Positions 16,480 to 26,039 of a stretch of 64,000 nucleotides of DNA are shown in pieces. Each line of letters starts with the position of its first letter. Position 1 is the stretch's first letter. This DNA is from Tunturiibacter gelidiferens. GTDB taxonomy: Bacteria; Acidobacteriota; Terriglobia; Terriglobales; Acidobacteriaceae. Location of the stretch: NCBI RefSeq assembly GCF_014201335.1, contig NZ_JACHEB010000004.1, positions 186,001-250,000 of the forward strand, written 5' to 3'. The notes under the pieces are model-generated. The model did not search any database, was not told the DNA's origin, and worked only from the letters and a program-made list of their open reading frames with translations. The position numbers and the translations under genes were made by a program.

Positions 16480-18174
16480 TCATCTACCCAAGGCAGTTTT
16501 TAATTGCAGGGGGTGAATTTTCCCCTCCATATAGCTATCCCCGGGCCTTTGCGGCAGTAGGAGTGTGGCTTCGACGATACGAGGGAAGTGGAGAACAGCG
16601 GCCCACTCGCCTTTTCGGTGTGCTTCCCAGATGACTTCGCCATGAAGCAGCGTTGCGACTTCAGAGGGCGAGAGGTCGCGATGGAAGTCGAAGTATTTCG
16701 TGTCTGCGGACTCGTTCTGGCGGCCGAGGTTGATCTGCTTTGCCAAAGGCGCCCATTTCGTGGAGAAGATGAGGGCGACGTCGTAGCTTCCTGGGTCGGC
16801 TGCGGCTCTCTGGATCTGCTCGAGCGAGAAGTTCAGGATCGGAGTGGTTTTGATGGGGCGGTTGGTGTAGCCGAGTTCGGGGCGGTTCAGCTCGGAGACT
16901 GCGGGCCAGGCGGTGAGGACTATGGCTTCGGGGTAGTGAAGGTCGATGAAACGAACTGCCTGCTGATGCAGGACAACGAAGTCGCGGTAGGTGAGATTGT
17001 CCTCAGGCGCAAAGGCGTAGGGCGGGTTGATCCAGATGGCAGAGAGGAAAGCTGCGGCGCTGAGCATGGCGATGACGAGCCAGCGCTGAGGGATGCGGCG
17101 ACGCCAGGTGTTGACGCAGACCAGGAGGATGAGCGGATACATCGGCAGCAGATAACGCGTCAGAAGTGCGCCGCCGAGGATGGAGAACGCGATCCAGTTC
17201 GCGAGAAGGATGACGCCGATCGCATAGAGTGCTTGCCGAGGAATAGGGGGGCGCTTATTCAAGTCAGCGACCGGGATGAAGGCTGCAGCCACCATACACA
17301 CCACAGGAGCAAACATGTTCATGTGCGCGAAGAGATGTAGCAGGCGATGCCAGAGGCAAAGGAGGATGCGATAGGCGTCGAGGTTTGCGGTTGCGTTGTA
17401 GCGAAGGAACTCAGGATTGCCGAATACGAAGCCGGTTCGGTGATAGTGATACGCATACCACCCGACGAGCGGCACGATGGGTGCGAGAAGAGCGACGATC
17501 CAGCTGGAGTGGAGTTTGCGGGATAGAGGTTCGCTTCGACTTTTTGTGAAGAGAATTGCTTCCCAGAGCGCAAGAGCTACGGGAGTGACGATCGCTGTCT
17601 CTTTCGAGAGTGCGGCGAGAGAAAACATGAGCGCTGCGAAGAGTGGATTTAGCGTGGGCTTCGAGCGTGGGTCTGCGGCATCTGCGCGGTCGAAGTAAAA
17701 ACCAAGCCCCCAGAGCGTGAACGCTGCGGCGAAGATGTCGGCGTGGGCGAGGGTGCTTTGCGCAAACCAGATTGGGTAGAGGGCAGTGAGTACGACCGTG
17801 ACTGCGGCTACGGCTGAGTTGGTGAGATCTCTTGCAATTTTGTAGACGCCCAGCAGAGCGGCCGCTGCGACCATGCAGACCAGGGTACGGGTCCCGCTGA
17901 CGACGTATCCCGAGAGATGCCACCAGCCCGCGAGAAGGATCGAAGGCAGCGGAGGGTGTGCATTGGTTACCGTGCTCTGCGGGATGAGTGTGCCCGTGCG
18001 GAAGAAGTCCCACGCGGCAGGAATGTAATAGCCTCCTTCGTCCCAGAAGTAGGGCAGGCGAAGGAGGCGGAAGTGAGAGAGATAGACCGCAACGAAGAAG
18101 AGCGGATAGAGCATCCAGAGAGGAATATTCTCGAACGGCTGGCGGTCTTCGTCGATGCTGCGATGGGGTTGCAC
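16480..18174 (-). CDS. GT39/ArnT-like membrane glycosyltransferase, C-terminus altered by the casposon
   Basis: A 564-residue integral membrane protein with about 11 hydrophobic segments. The first loop carries FWDEGGYYIPA, with the Asp-Glu pair that acts in PMT/ArnT-type transfer of sugars from polyprenyl-phosphate donors. The last 20 residues (starting GDSYMEGK) are encoded by the right inverted repeat and adjoining casposon DNA. The native gene ended in LLLPQRP followed by TGA, still visible at 2668-2666 across the element, so the native length was 544. The catalytic part is untouched and the enzyme is probably functional. It formerly headed an operon with the TPR and NfeD genes now 13.9 kb away. 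The acceptor is unknown. Confidence 0.85.
   Translation of the reverse strand: MQPHRSIDEDRQPFENIPLWMLYPLFFVAVYLSHFRLLRLPYFWDEGGYYIPAAWDFFRTGTLIPQSTVTNAHPPLPSILLAGWWHLSGYVVSGTRTLVCMVAAAALLGVYKIARDLTNSAVAAVTVVLTALYPIWFAQSTLAHADIFAAAFTLWGLGFYFDRADAADPRSKPTLNPLFAALMFSLAALSKETAIVTPVALALWEAILFTKSRSEPLSRKLHSSWIVALLAPIVPLVGWYAYHYHRTGFVFGNPEFLRYNATANLDAYRILLCLWHRLLHLFAHMNMFAPVVCMVAAAFIPVADLNKRPPIPRQALYAIGVILLANWIAFSILGGALLTRYLLPMYPLILLVCVNTWRRRIPQRWLVIAMLSAAAFLSAIWINPPYAFAPEDNLTYRDFVVLHQQAVRFIDLHYPEAIVLTAWPAVSELNRPELGYTNRPIKTTPILNFSLEQIQRAAADPGSYDVALIFSTKWAPLAKQINLGRQNESADTKYFDFHRDLSPSEVATLLHGEVIWEAHRKGEWAAVLHFPRIVEATLLLPQRPGDSYMEGKIHPLQLKTALGR
16509..16542. repeat. casposon right terminal inverted repeat (34 bp)
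   Basis: Read inward from 16542 it is GGGGATAGCTATA, 8 variable bases, then AAAATTCACCCCC; 29 of 34 positions match the left repeat. It overlaps the extended 3' end of the glycosyltransferase frame. Confidence 0.93.
16543..16557. repeat. right target-site duplication of the casposon
   Basis: GGGCCTTTGCGGCAG, identical to 2669-2683. Here it forms in-frame codons LPQRP of the glycosyltransferase, immediately followed on the minus strand by the inverted repeat. Confidence 0.93.
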
Positions 18175-18177
18175 GCT

Positions 18178-18495
18178 TTAGTTGATGGGGCCTTCGGTCT
18201 GGGGGAGCTGCTCGAGCGTGATCGAGCCGAACGTCTGCTCATACTGCGCCAGATTGTGGCCGAGCACGTTCCAGAGAGCCTTTGCCTGCTGAGGGCTGAG
18301 GTAGATGCCCTGAAAGTTCTTCACGTTCAACTCGTCGGGGACGTCCTGGGTCATGGTGCCGAAGACGAGGAAGAAGTCCCAGACACTCATGCGGACCTGA
18401 ACACTGTTGGCGTAGCCGTCGCGATAGTTTTCGACGTTGCTGAGCTTGAGCTGGGGCTGCTTGTCTTGCGGCTGATTGGGGTTCTGCTGGCTCAT
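18178..18495 (-). CDS. DUF3467 protein
   Basis: A 105-residue soluble protein with the DUF3467 pattern: YANSVQVRMSVWDFFLVFG and YLSPQQAKALWNVLGHNLAQYE. Function of the family is not established. It ends 3 bp from the start of the glycosyltransferase gene on the same strand, so the two are probably co-transcribed. The Gln/Asn/Pro-rich N-terminus is likely disordered. Confidence 0.8.
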   Translation of the reverse strand: MSQQNPNQPQDKQPQLKLSNVENYRDGYANSVQVRMSVWDFFLVFGTMTQDVPDELNVKNFQGIYLSPQQAKALWNVLGHNLAQYEQTFGSITLEQLPQTEGPIN

Positions 18496-18537
18496 CGAAT
18501 CTCTTTCGGGTTTGGATTGCTGTCAATTACTGGAATC

Positions 18538-18621
18538 TGGTGCGGGAGAAGGGACTCGAACCCCCACGGATTTCTCCGCTTGGACCTAAACCAAGTGCGT
18601 CTGCCATTTCGCCACTCCCGC
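18538..18621 (-). tRNA. tRNA-Leu (anticodon UAG)
   Basis: The minus strand gives an acceptor stem GCGGGAG/CTCCCGC, anticodon arm CTTGG-TTTAGGT-CCAAG with anticodon TAG, a class II variable arm (CGGAGAAATCCG) and a T arm with GGTTCGAGTCC. Discriminator A and CCA are encoded (18541-18538). Length is 84 nt. Confidence 0.95.
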
Positions 18622-18725
18622 ATTCTTCGAGGGCGACACCGTGATGGTGTGCGAAGAACTAAAGTGCCACCACCAGCCTATGGCAAAGGGGTGTTGTTTG
18701 CAACGTTCTGAGTGATGAAAAACGG

Positions 18726-18902
18726 TCAGTGCTTGATGAGCCACATGATCCAGCTGGCCGCGACGGTGCCGCCAACGAAGAGGACGAAGCAGAAGGCTCC
18801 GAAGCGGATCATCGTGCGTGGTTCGGAGCGCTGGGTGATGCCGAAGACGATCGAGGTGAAGAGGGAGAAGAGCAGAACTGCTCCGAAGTGAGAGATGGTC
18901 AC
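18726..18902 (-). CDS. small membrane protein (58 aa)
   Basis: Starts at GTG 18902 and overlaps the stop of the upstream DUF6677-like gene (GTGA), which supports translation. Two hydrophobic helices (about 5-22 and 32-56) are separated by a short charged loop QRSEPRTMIR. No family recognised; it is probably an inner-membrane partner of the upstream protein. Confidence 0.6.
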   Translation of the reverse strand: MTISHFGAVLLFSLFTSIVFGITQRSEPRTMIRFGAFCFVLFVGGTVAASWIMWLIKH

Positions 18903-19318
18903 GAGCGCTTCCTCCCGGTAGCCAGAGAGTGCGCGTCTACGGCGGAGATGATATTGAGCAGGCCGGCGACGACCATGAACTTTGTTCCGTAGTCGGCGGT
19001 GGCAACCTGTACCGTGACCTGGCCGAGATCGAACATGCGGGCAAGGATGTAGAGCAAGCCGTTGCCGAGGTCGCCGGCGAAGTTAAGGATGTCGAGCAGA
19101 TCGCCGGTATTGGGCGAGTAGATTTTGCCTTTAAGCGCAAGGCCGATGGTGAACATGGCAACGATCGAGACCATCAGAAGGCCGCCACGGATCCATTTGC
19201 GTTGCATCAGGTGCCCTGCGCCGGGGATCAGCCAGCCCGCGATCAAGATCATCGTCGGCATTGAAGAAGATTTGCCAGTAACTCGCGTCTGCGCCTGTAC
19301 GTTGGTCGTCATTGTCAC
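18899..19318 (-). CDS. DUF6677-like membrane protein
   Basis: A 139-residue protein with a short soluble N-terminus, then GWLIPGAGHLMQRKWIRGG, the signature I associate with DUF6677 and related TM2-like acidobacterial proteins, followed by further hydrophobic segments. Function unknown. Its stop overlaps the GTG of the 58-residue membrane protein. It is divergent from the TPR gene at 19502. Confidence 0.65.
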   Translation of the reverse strand: MTMTTNVQAQTRVTGKSSSMPTMILIAGWLIPGAGHLMQRKWIRGGLLMVSIVAMFTIGLALKGKIYSPNTGDLLDILNFAGDLGNGLLYILARMFDLGQVTVQVATADYGTKFMVVAGLLNIISAVDAHSLATGRKRS

Positions 19319-19501
19319 TTGTCATGATATCAGTTTCCTCTGCCTTGAGATCTTGAACGGCTGAGAGCAACGTCGCCAGAATCAGTCAGGAATATATCGG
19401 AAGCTTCGTTGTTATAGAGGTATGGCTTCGTCTCCGCACCCAAACCGGCTCCTGAGCCATTCGCAACTTTCAAAAAATGAAATGGGAAAATAGAAGTCAG
19501 T

Positions 19502-21136
19502 ATGAAAGCAATCTCAAAAATATCCTCGCTCCTCATTCTTGTTCTCTCAGCGTCAACGCTTGTTGCGCAACATCATCGTCACGATGCCGAAGGCGGCGAC
19601 CCCAACGCCATCAACGCGAAGCTGGGCACCGTTCATATGCCGGTCTCCTGTCAGGCATCCGTGCAAGCTCCCTTCGAACGCGGTGTCGCGTTGCTTCACT
19701 CCTTCTGGTTTGAAGAGGCTAAAAAGCAGTTCCAGGCTGTAACTACGGCCGATCCCCAATGCGCTATGGCTCACTGGGGAATCGCGATGACCGAGTGGCG
19801 TCCTCTATGGGATGGGATGCCGGAAAACCGACGGCTCGCCGGTATCGCGGAGATCGACAAGGCGACGGCCCTTCACGCCAGGACCGACCGGGAGCGCCGC
19901 TATATTGCTGCTCTCAGCGACTATCTCCACTCCGATCCTGCGCAGAATGACAAGGCCACGCGCGCCTATGCCGACGCAATCGGTGCCCTGCACGCCGCCT
20001 ATCCCGACGACGTCGAGGCGACTGCCTTCTACGGCCTTGCTCTCGTTGCCAGTAACGAACCACGCAAGGCGCTCGACGTGCTCGAACCAGGCTTCAAGGC
20101 GCATCCCGATCATCCCGGATTCGCACACTACATCATTCACGCGGCCGATAGCCCGCAATACGCTGAGGAGGGCCTACCGGCTGCTGAAAAATATGCCGCT
20201 ATCGCGCCAGACTCCGCCCATGCTCTGCACATGCCCGGACATCTCTTCGCCCGGCGCGGAATGTGGCAGGAGGATGTCGACTCCAATCTGGCCTCCGTGC
20301 GCGCATCGGAGTATGCCGAAGAGCACAACCTGGGTGGGGTGGGGCATCAACTGCACGCCGACGAGTTTCTTCTTTACGCCTATCTCCAGCAGGGCAAAGA
20401 TGCCGATGCCCGGCAGGTTTTGGATCGCCTGGAACCCCTGGTCGTACATCTTCGTTCACTGCCGGGCATTCAGGATGACGGCATGGCTCTCTTCATCACT
20501 TACTTCCAGGTGGAGATGCCCGGGATCTATTACATGGAACTCCACGAATGGAAGTCTGTTCTCGCCATTCAGGAGCCTGCGGGATCTATCCTTGCCGCCA
20601 GATACTATCGCTTCTGGGAGCAGGCCATCGCCGCGGGACGTCTGCGAGATGCCGCCGCTGCAGATAAAGCCGCCGCCGGCGCCCAGGCTCTCTACGATCA
20701 AATGGCGAGCGATAACAGCCCGATTGCGGCGGAAAGAGAGGCTGCCGAGGGCACCATCAAAGCGTGGCAGAGCTTCGCGCACAAAAATGACGAGGAAGCT
20801 CTTCGTCTGATTAGCGCCGCAGCCGACAGCCAGGACCGCGTCGGTCAGGCCGAAGTCGACATCCCCGCACGGGAGATGTACGCGGACATGCTGCTTACAG
20901 ACAACCGTCCCGCTGAAGCTCTCGTACAGTACCGCACGGCCTTGAAGCTTAGCCCCAATCGGTTCAACGCGCTCTACAACGCTGGCCGCGCGGCTGAGGA
21001 AGCAGGGAAGCCGGAGGAAGCCAGGACCTATTTCCAGCAGCTGATGAAGACAACCGATCGTGGCGAGCATTCAGAGCGCTCGGAAGTCATCTATGCCAGA
21101 AACTTTCTGCTGAAAGCATCATCTGGCGCGATGTAA
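19502..21136 (+). CDS. secreted TPR-repeat protein
   Basis: A 544-residue protein with a signal peptide (MKAISKISSLLILVLSASTL, cleaved near VAQ), then a His-rich stretch HHRHDAEGG and TPR-like helical pairs through the whole length (for example RGVALLHSFWFEEAKKQF and NALYNAGRAAEEAGKPEEA). The region AMAHWGIAMTEW and HYIIHAADSPQYAEEGL is shared by a family of periplasmic TPR proteins of unknown role. It stands alone between the small membrane genes and the convergent M24 peptidase. Confidence 0.75.
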   Translation: MKAISKISSLLILVLSASTLVAQHHRHDAEGGDPNAINAKLGTVHMPVSCQASVQAPFERGVALLHSFWFEEAKKQFQAVTTADPQCAMAHWGIAMTEWRPLWDGMPENRRLAGIAEIDKATALHARTDRERRYIAALSDYLHSDPAQNDKATRAYADAIGALHAAYPDDVEATAFYGLALVASNEPRKALDVLEPGFKAHPDHPGFAHYIIHAADSPQYAEEGLPAAEKYAAIAPDSAHALHMPGHLFARRGMWQEDVDSNLASVRASEYAEEHNLGGVGHQLHADEFLLYAYLQQGKDADARQVLDRLEPLVVHLRSLPGIQDDGMALFITYFQVEMPGIYYMELHEWKSVLAIQEPAGSILAARYYRFWEQAIAAGRLRDAAAADKAAAGAQALYDQMASDNSPIAAEREAAEGTIKAWQSFAHKNDEEALRLISAAADSQDRVGQAEVDIPAREMYADMLLTDNRPAEALVQYRTALKLSPNRFNALYNAGRAAEEAGKPEEARTYFQQLMKTTDRGEHSERSEVIYARNFLLKASSGAM

Positions 21137-21183
21137 TGCACCCGACTGCCAATTGTCCCAACGAATGTGTGAAGCAGCCGCAT

Positions 21184-22356
21184 TCAAACTCGAACGAGTT
21201 CGGTTTGGATGCGGCCTGTTACTTCGGCTTTGCCTCTGCGGGCGATCATGTCGACCTCGCTGCGGATGCCGAACTCGCCGGGGAAGTAGAGGCCAGGCTC
21301 GACGGAGAAGCAGGTGTTGGGCAGGAGGAGACGTTCGTCGTGGGTTTCAAGATTGTCCAGGTGTGCTCCGTTGCCGTGGAGGACGGTGCCGATGTTGTGG
21401 CCGGTGCGGTGCGTGAACCACTCGCCAAAGCCAGCTGTGCGGATGACGTTGCGTGAGGCGTCGTCGGCTTGCCAGCCGGCGATGGGCTGGTTGGCGGTGA
21501 AGGCCTGTTGAACGACTTTGATGGAGGCGTCACGCGCGTCGCGGACCGTGTTGAAGATGAGGTGCTCGCGCTCGGTAGGCTCGCGGTCTACTACGCCGGT
21601 CCAGGTGATGTCATACCAGACGGCAGCGGGGTTGTCTTTGAGTTTGGCCCAGATGTCGATGAGGACGAAGTCGCCTTTGCGTATGGGACGGGAGTTGGCG
21701 GCGGTGGGTTCGTAGTGCGAGTCGGCGGAGTTGGGACCGGCGCTGACGTTGGGGCCGTGCTCCCAGATGAGACCCGCGCGATCCATGGCCTCCTGTAGGT
21801 ATTCAACCATGGCGTGTTCGTCGGTGCCGCCAGAGCGGGCGCGCGTGCCTATCTCACTCCAGCCGGCGGCGAGGATCTCGTCGATGTGTCGCTGAGCGAT
21901 GTAGTGTGTGGCGAGCTGGTCATCGGTAAGAACAGCTTCGAAGTGGCTGACCAGATCTGCGGAGGTGACGATCTCTTTTCCGAGACTGCGAAGGAGTTCG
22001 ATGGTGCCCGCGTCCACCATCGAAACGTACATGATGGCGTTGCGTGGGGAGTACTGCATGGCAATCTTCGTCTGGCCGGTGAGGAGCGTTTCGAGTTGCG
22101 ATTCAAGCTCCTGCCAGGAAGAGTAGACGGACTTGGTGCCGGGCAGTGTGTCGAGACGGCCAGCTTCAATGCGGTGGACGAGTTTCTTTGGTTCGCCCTG
22201 AGCGGGGATGAAGTAGAACCAGCGGCGGGTGACGTGCGCGTTCGGGTCGAGACCGAGGATGCTGTAGGCGAGGGGGTCGCGGTGGTGGTGGTCGTAGAAG
22301 AGCCAGCCGTTGAGGTCGGCGTCGCGCAGGGCAGACTGAATTGCCGTAAGGTTCAT
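21184..22356 (-). CDS. M24 family metallopeptidase (Xaa-Pro peptidase-like)
   Basis: The ATG at 22356 (MNLTAIQSALRDADLNGW) gives 390 residues; the in-frame extension upstream to 22491 shows no family similarity. The N-terminal creatinase-like domain is followed by the pita-bread fold with metal ligands in VLIDIWAKL and WYDITWTG (two Asp), HRTGHNIG (His), CFSVEPGLY and GIRSEVDM (two Glu). All five expected ligands are present, so it should be an active aminopeptidase P/prolidase-type enzyme. No signal peptide. Confidence 0.85.
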   Translation of the reverse strand: MNLTAIQSALRDADLNGWLFYDHHHRDPLAYSILGLDPNAHVTRRWFYFIPAQGEPKKLVHRIEAGRLDTLPGTKSVYSSWQELESQLETLLTGQTKIAMQYSPRNAIMYVSMVDAGTIELLRSLGKEIVTSADLVSHFEAVLTDDQLATHYIAQRHIDEILAAGWSEIGTRARSGGTDEHAMVEYLQEAMDRAGLIWEHGPNVSAGPNSADSHYEPTAANSRPIRKGDFVLIDIWAKLKDNPAAVWYDITWTGVVDREPTEREHLIFNTVRDARDASIKVVQQAFTANQPIAGWQADDASRNVIRTAGFGEWFTHRTGHNIGTVLHGNGAHLDNLETHDERLLLPNTCFSVEPGLYFPGEFGIRSEVDMIARRGKAEVTGRIQTELVRV

Positions 22357-22708
22357 GCCCTCAATCCTAATCCGTCGAGCCCGCGGCAGTGGAGCGCCGC
22401 TTGCCCAGAGACACGCAGGGACAAAATCCACGCAAAAATTAGAGCGGCCAAAAATAAAGTTCAAATCCGTGGCGCATTTTATGTCTCGCAAAAATGCGGT
22501 GTCACAACACCACGTTTACCACGCAATCCACCACACTTACACCAAAAAACACCACGTTAAAACACCCCAATTACGTAAAACCCCCCTGTAAAAACGTCAA
22601 TTCACCACCACAGGAAAAAATAGTTCGTAAGCAAACAGGTTTTTCTCGACCTCAAAAGCAGAAGAGGCCGGGATTGCTCCCGGCCTCTTCGTTGTTTGAA
22701 GCGATGAG
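22357..22708. other. intergenic region with ACCACG-like iterations and infB terminator
   Basis: The 352 bp between infB and the M24 gene have no supported ORF. From about 22500 to 22610 short AC-rich motifs (CACCACGTTT, ACCACGCAATCCACCACAC, ACACCACGTT) recur irregularly and the strand is almost free of G. The infB terminator follows at 22661-22690. Confidence 0.5.
22661..22690 (-). terminator. terminator after infB
   Basis: A 13-bp perfect stem (GAAGAGGCCGGGA pairs with TCCCGGCCTCTTC) with a TTGC/GCAA tetraloop lies 19 bp beyond the infB stop. On the minus strand it is followed by TGCTTTT, a short T tract. Confidence 0.75.
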
Positions 22709-25700
22709 TTATGCGTTGACTGAGTTTTCAGCGGTGGCTGCTGCTGCGGTCGCCGCGGCTTCGCGTTCCTTCTCGGCCTTCTCTGCTTTCCGGGCTGCGG
22801 CAGAGTTCTGGCCAAGTTCAGCAGCGAGGGTTTCGGTGGTGAAGGACTCGATAACGTCGCCGACACGAATGTCCTTGTGTCCTGCGAGATCGATACCGCA
22901 CTCGACGCCTTGACGGACCTCGGAGACATCGTCTTTGAAGCGCTTGAGGGAGGCAATCTTGCCCTTCCATACTTCAGCGCCTTCGCGGAGCAGACGTACC
23001 TGCTGATCGCGTTTGATGAGCCCGTCGGTGACACGGCAGCCGGCGATCTGGCCGACCTTGGTGATCTTGAAGACGTTGAGCACTTCGGCGCGGCCGGCGT
23101 AGTTCTCCTTGAAGACTGGTTCGAGGAGGCCGTACATCGCCTTGGTGATCTCATCCTGCAGCTCGTAGATGATGGAGTGCAGACGAATCTCGACGTTTTC
23201 GCGCTCGGCAACTTCACCGGCCTTGCGATCAGGCCGGACGTTGAAGCCGATGACGACGGCGTTCGAAGCAGAGGCGAGCAGGACATCCGACTCGGTGATA
23301 GCGCCGACACCGGAGTGGAGGACGCGAACGCGAACCTTCTCGGTGGACATGCGCTGGAGCGAGTCTGCGAGGACCTCGACCGAACCTTGCACGTCGCCCT
23401 TGAGGATGAGGTTGAGGTCCTTCATGCCGGCCTGCTTGATCTGCTCGGCGAGGCCTTCGAGCGAGACGCGGGAGCTCTTGGCGAGTTGAGCTTCGCGCTC
23501 CTTCATCTTGCGATACTGGGCGATGCCCTTGGCCTTGTCGCGGTCTGCCATGACGAGGAATGTGTCTCCTGCATCGGGCATGCCTTCGAGGCCGAGGATT
23601 TCGACTGGTGTTGAGGGACCGGCTTCGGTGATGGGGCGACCACGGTCATCGAACATCGCGCGAATCTTGCCGAAAGTGTTGCCGACGATGTAGCTGTCTC
23701 CGGTGCGGAGGGTTCCGTTCTGTACGAGGATGCTGGCGACGGCGCCGCGACCACGATCGAGCTTGGCTTCGATGACGGTTCCGACGGCGGGACGGTCAGG
23801 CTGGGCTTTCTGTTCGTTGACGTCGGCTACGAGGCAGATCATCTCCTCGAGCTTGTCGAGGTTGATGTGCTTCTTCGCAGAGACTTCGACGAACTCGGTG
23901 TCGCCGCCCATGTTGGAGGGTTGAAGGCCGCGCGCGGTGAGCTGCTGGATGACCTTGGAGGGGTTGGCCTCGGGCTTGTCGATCTTGTTGACTGCGACGA
24001 TGATCGGCACGTTGGCAGCGCGGGCGTGGTCGATGGCCTCGAGGGTCTGGGGCATAACGCCGTCGTCTGCTGCGACGACGATGACGACGATGTCGGTGAC
24101 CTTGGCTCCACGGGCACGCATGCGGGTGAAGGCTTCGTGACCAGGGGTGTCGAGGAAGACGATCTCGCGACCGAAGGCGGGAGAGTCGGGCTTGGTGATT
24201 TTGACCTTGTAGGCGCCGATGTGCTGGGTGATGCCTCCGGCTTCGCCGCCTGCGACGTCGGTGGAGCGGATGGCGTCGAGGAGCGAGGTCTTACCGTGGT
24301 CGACGTGGCCCATGACGGTGACCACAGGCGAGCGGACGACTTCGACCATGCCGGTGGTGTCTTCGAGGAAGCCTTCGATGGCTTCGTTTTCGAGCTGCTC
24401 TTCGACGGAGATGATGGTTGCGTCGGCGCCGAACTGGCGGGCGACGTCTTTGACCAATTCGCCTTCGAGAGACTGGTTGACGGTGACGAAGACGCCCTTC
24501 ATCAGGAGGGTCGCGATGAGATCCTTGCCACGAACATCTAGCTTCTCGGCGAGATCTTTAACGCTGATGCCTTCGGTGACCGTGATGGTGCGGGTGATCG
24601 GCACCGGCTCGCGAGAGATCTGAGCGCCGCCGAAACGTGGTGGCGGCTGGAAGCCCTTCATCGGGCCTTCCTTGGTCTTTTCGTAGCGCTGTCCACCGCG
24701 GCGTGATGCGGGGCGTGCTGCGGGACGCATTCCTGGCTTTTCGCCAGGGCCAGGCATTACGCCGGGAGGGGCACCGCCTGGTGCGCCTCCGGGACGGGCA
24801 CCGAATCCGGGACGAGCAGGGAAGCCTGGACGTGCTCCGGGAGTGAAGCCGGGACGGCCTGGTGCACCGCCGGGGCCTCCTGGACCGCCGGGGAAAGTGC
24901 GGGTGGGATGCATCGGACGGCGTGCGCCGGGAGCCGTCGAGGACATCGGACGGGAGCCGGGAGCGCCGGGCGACTGAGGACGGGGACGTTCAAAGATGGG
25001 ACGGCCGCGCTGTGGGGTGCCGGGAGCGACAGGAGGTGCGGTGTAGATGGGACGCGGGCCGGTCTGCGGCATGATGACACGACGTGCTGGGGGTGCGGGA
25101 GGTGTCGCCGGTGCTGCAGGTGCGGTTTCGGTCTCAGTTTCAGCTGCCGCGGCGGGCGCTGGGGTTTCTGCGGCCGGTGCGTGGGGCGCGGCTTCTACTA
25201 CCGGAGTTGCCAGGACTGGAGGTTTCGGTGCCGGTGTGACTTCGGAGGCCGAGGGGGGCGGAGGTACGGGTTTCGCAACCGGCGGAGCGACAATTACTGG
25301 AGCGGCGGCAGCTACGACCGACCTGTCGGCCGGTGGAACCGCAGACGAAGAAGCCACTGGTGGGCGCGCGATGACAGGACCAGCGGGTGGCCTGCTCGCG
25401 ATGGCGGGTGCAGGCGCGACGATGTTTGCGCCCTGGCGAGGTAGAGGAACGACGATGCGACGGGGCGGTGCTGCCTGAGGCTGCGCTGCTGAGGAGACCG
25501 GCGGCGTAGAAGGCGGCGCTGGCGCTGCAACAACACGTGGCGGCGTGGTCGCGGCTGGGGCGACGGTTACCGGTGGAGCGGCAACGACGGCAGTGGGGCG
25601 CGGTGGTGGCGCGGCTTTCGCGGTTGCCTCGGCTTGTTTCCGCTCGAGGATGGCCTTGAGTGCGTCGCCGGGCTTAGAGACCTTGGAGAGGTCGAACTTG

Positions 25701-25903
25701 GGCTTGTTGTCGGCCTGTTGCTGCCGGCTTGCACCGCTTCTTCCGCCGTTTTTGAAGTATTCCCGGACCTTTTCGGCCTGATCGGCTTCAATGGAGCTGG
25801 AATGGGTCTTTCCAGACACGCCGATTGCTTCGAGGGCGTCCAGAATAGGCCTGCTCTTTACTTCCAGTTCACGTGCCAGATCGTTAATTCGAACTTTGCT
25901 CAT
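22709..25903 (-). CDS. infB: translation initiation factor IF-2
   Basis: 1064 residues. An N-terminal IF2-N module ([25 protein letters not shown]) is followed by a long Pro/Ala/Gly-rich linker (about 70-470), longer than in E. coli, a second IF2-N module ([19 protein letters not shown]), and the GTPase with G1 [22 protein letters not shown] and NKIDK. The EF-Tu-like and C-terminal fMet-tRNA-binding domains complete it ([15 protein letters not shown]). It brings initiator tRNA to the 30S subunit. Last gene of the rimP-nusA-infB operon. Confidence 0.98.
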   Translation of the reverse strand: MSKVRINDLARELEVKSRPILDALEAIGVSGKTHSSSIEADQAEKVREYFKNGGRSGASRQQQADNKPKFDLSKVSKPGDALKAILERKQAEATAKAAPPPRPTAVVAAPPVTVAPAATTPPRVVAAPAPPSTPPVSSAAQPQAAPPRRIVVPLPRQGANIVAPAPAIASRPPAGPVIARPPVASSSAVPPADRSVVAAAAPVIVAPPVAKPVPPPPSASEVTPAPKPPVLATPVVEAAPHAPAAETPAPAAAAETETETAPAAPATPPAPPARRVIMPQTGPRPIYTAPPVAPGTPQRGRPIFERPRPQSPGAPGSRPMSSTAPGARRPMHPTRTFPGGPGGPGGAPGRPGFTPGARPGFPARPGFGARPGGAPGGAPPGVMPGPGEKPGMRPAARPASRRGGQRYEKTKEGPMKGFQPPPRFGGAQISREPVPITRTITVTEGISVKDLAEKLDVRGKDLIATLLMKGVFVTVNQSLEGELVKDVARQFGADATIISVEEQLENEAIEGFLEDTTGMVEVVRSPVVTVMGHVDHGKTSLLDAIRSTDVAGGEAGGITQHIGAYKVKITKPDSPAFGREIVFLDTPGHEAFTRMRARGAKVTDIVVIVVAADDGVMPQTLEAIDHARAANVPIIVAVNKIDKPEANPSKVIQQLTARGLQPSNMGGDTEFVEVSAKKHINLDKLEEMICLVADVNEQKAQPDRPAVGTVIEAKLDRGRGAVASILVQNGTLRTGDSYIVGNTFGKIRAMFDDRGRPITEAGPSTPVEILGLEGMPDAGDTFLVMADRDKAKGIAQYRKMKEREAQLAKSSRVSLEGLAEQIKQAGMKDLNLILKGDVQGSVEVLADSLQRMSTEKVRVRVLHSGVGAITESDVLLASASNAVVIGFNVRPDRKAGEVAERENVEIRLHSIIYELQDEITKAMYGLLEPVFKENYAGRAEVLNVFKITKVGQIAGCRVTDGLIKRDQQVRLLREGAEVWKGKIASLKRFKDDVSEVRQGVECGIDLAGHKDIRVGDVIESFTTETLAAELGQNSAAARKAEKAEKEREAAATAAAATAENSVNA

Positions 25904-26039
25904 CCGTCCCTTTTCGCTTGCCCTGCGCGGTTAGCTCTTCATAGCAGCCTCATCGTTGCAGGAGTCTTTATTGTAAGTGCTCTCACTGGATTTCGAGACT
26001 TCACGATCCAGAGAATGCTGTGGCGCGTGGTTGTGCTGA

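Larger units (their letters stand above)
2683..16542. mobile_element. casposon (Cas1/PolB self-synthesizing transposon) with two NACHT cargo genes
   Basis: The element is 13,860 bp, bounded by 34-bp inverted repeats and flanked by a 14/15-bp direct repeat. It carries the diagnostic casposon set: Cas1 integrase (two frames, 6734-8303), HNH nuclease (9869-10180) and family B DNA polymerase (10177-13038). It also has an HTH protein (9264-9872), an unknown protein (8453-9220), and two NACHT NTPases of 1218 and 1056 residues near its ends. Element DNA is visibly more AT-rich than both flanks. Removing the element with one repeat copy restores the glycosyltransferase stop codon and the spacing to the next gene, so the boundaries are set to the base (apart from one ambiguous G). 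Casposons are known mostly from archaea and some bacteria; STAND-type defence cargo is not something I know to be reported for them. Confidence 0.93.

Noticed and set aside
18538..18621. tRNA-Leu as the casposon target site
   Set aside because: Some casposons use tRNA genes, but here the duplication is 2 kb away in the glycosyltransferase 3' end and the tRNA is intact.
23867..24541. Plus-strand ORF of 224 codons, rich in Asp, Gly and Val
   Set aside because: Antisense to the GTPase domain of infB; composition is that expected of a reverse frame of a GC-rich conserved gene.
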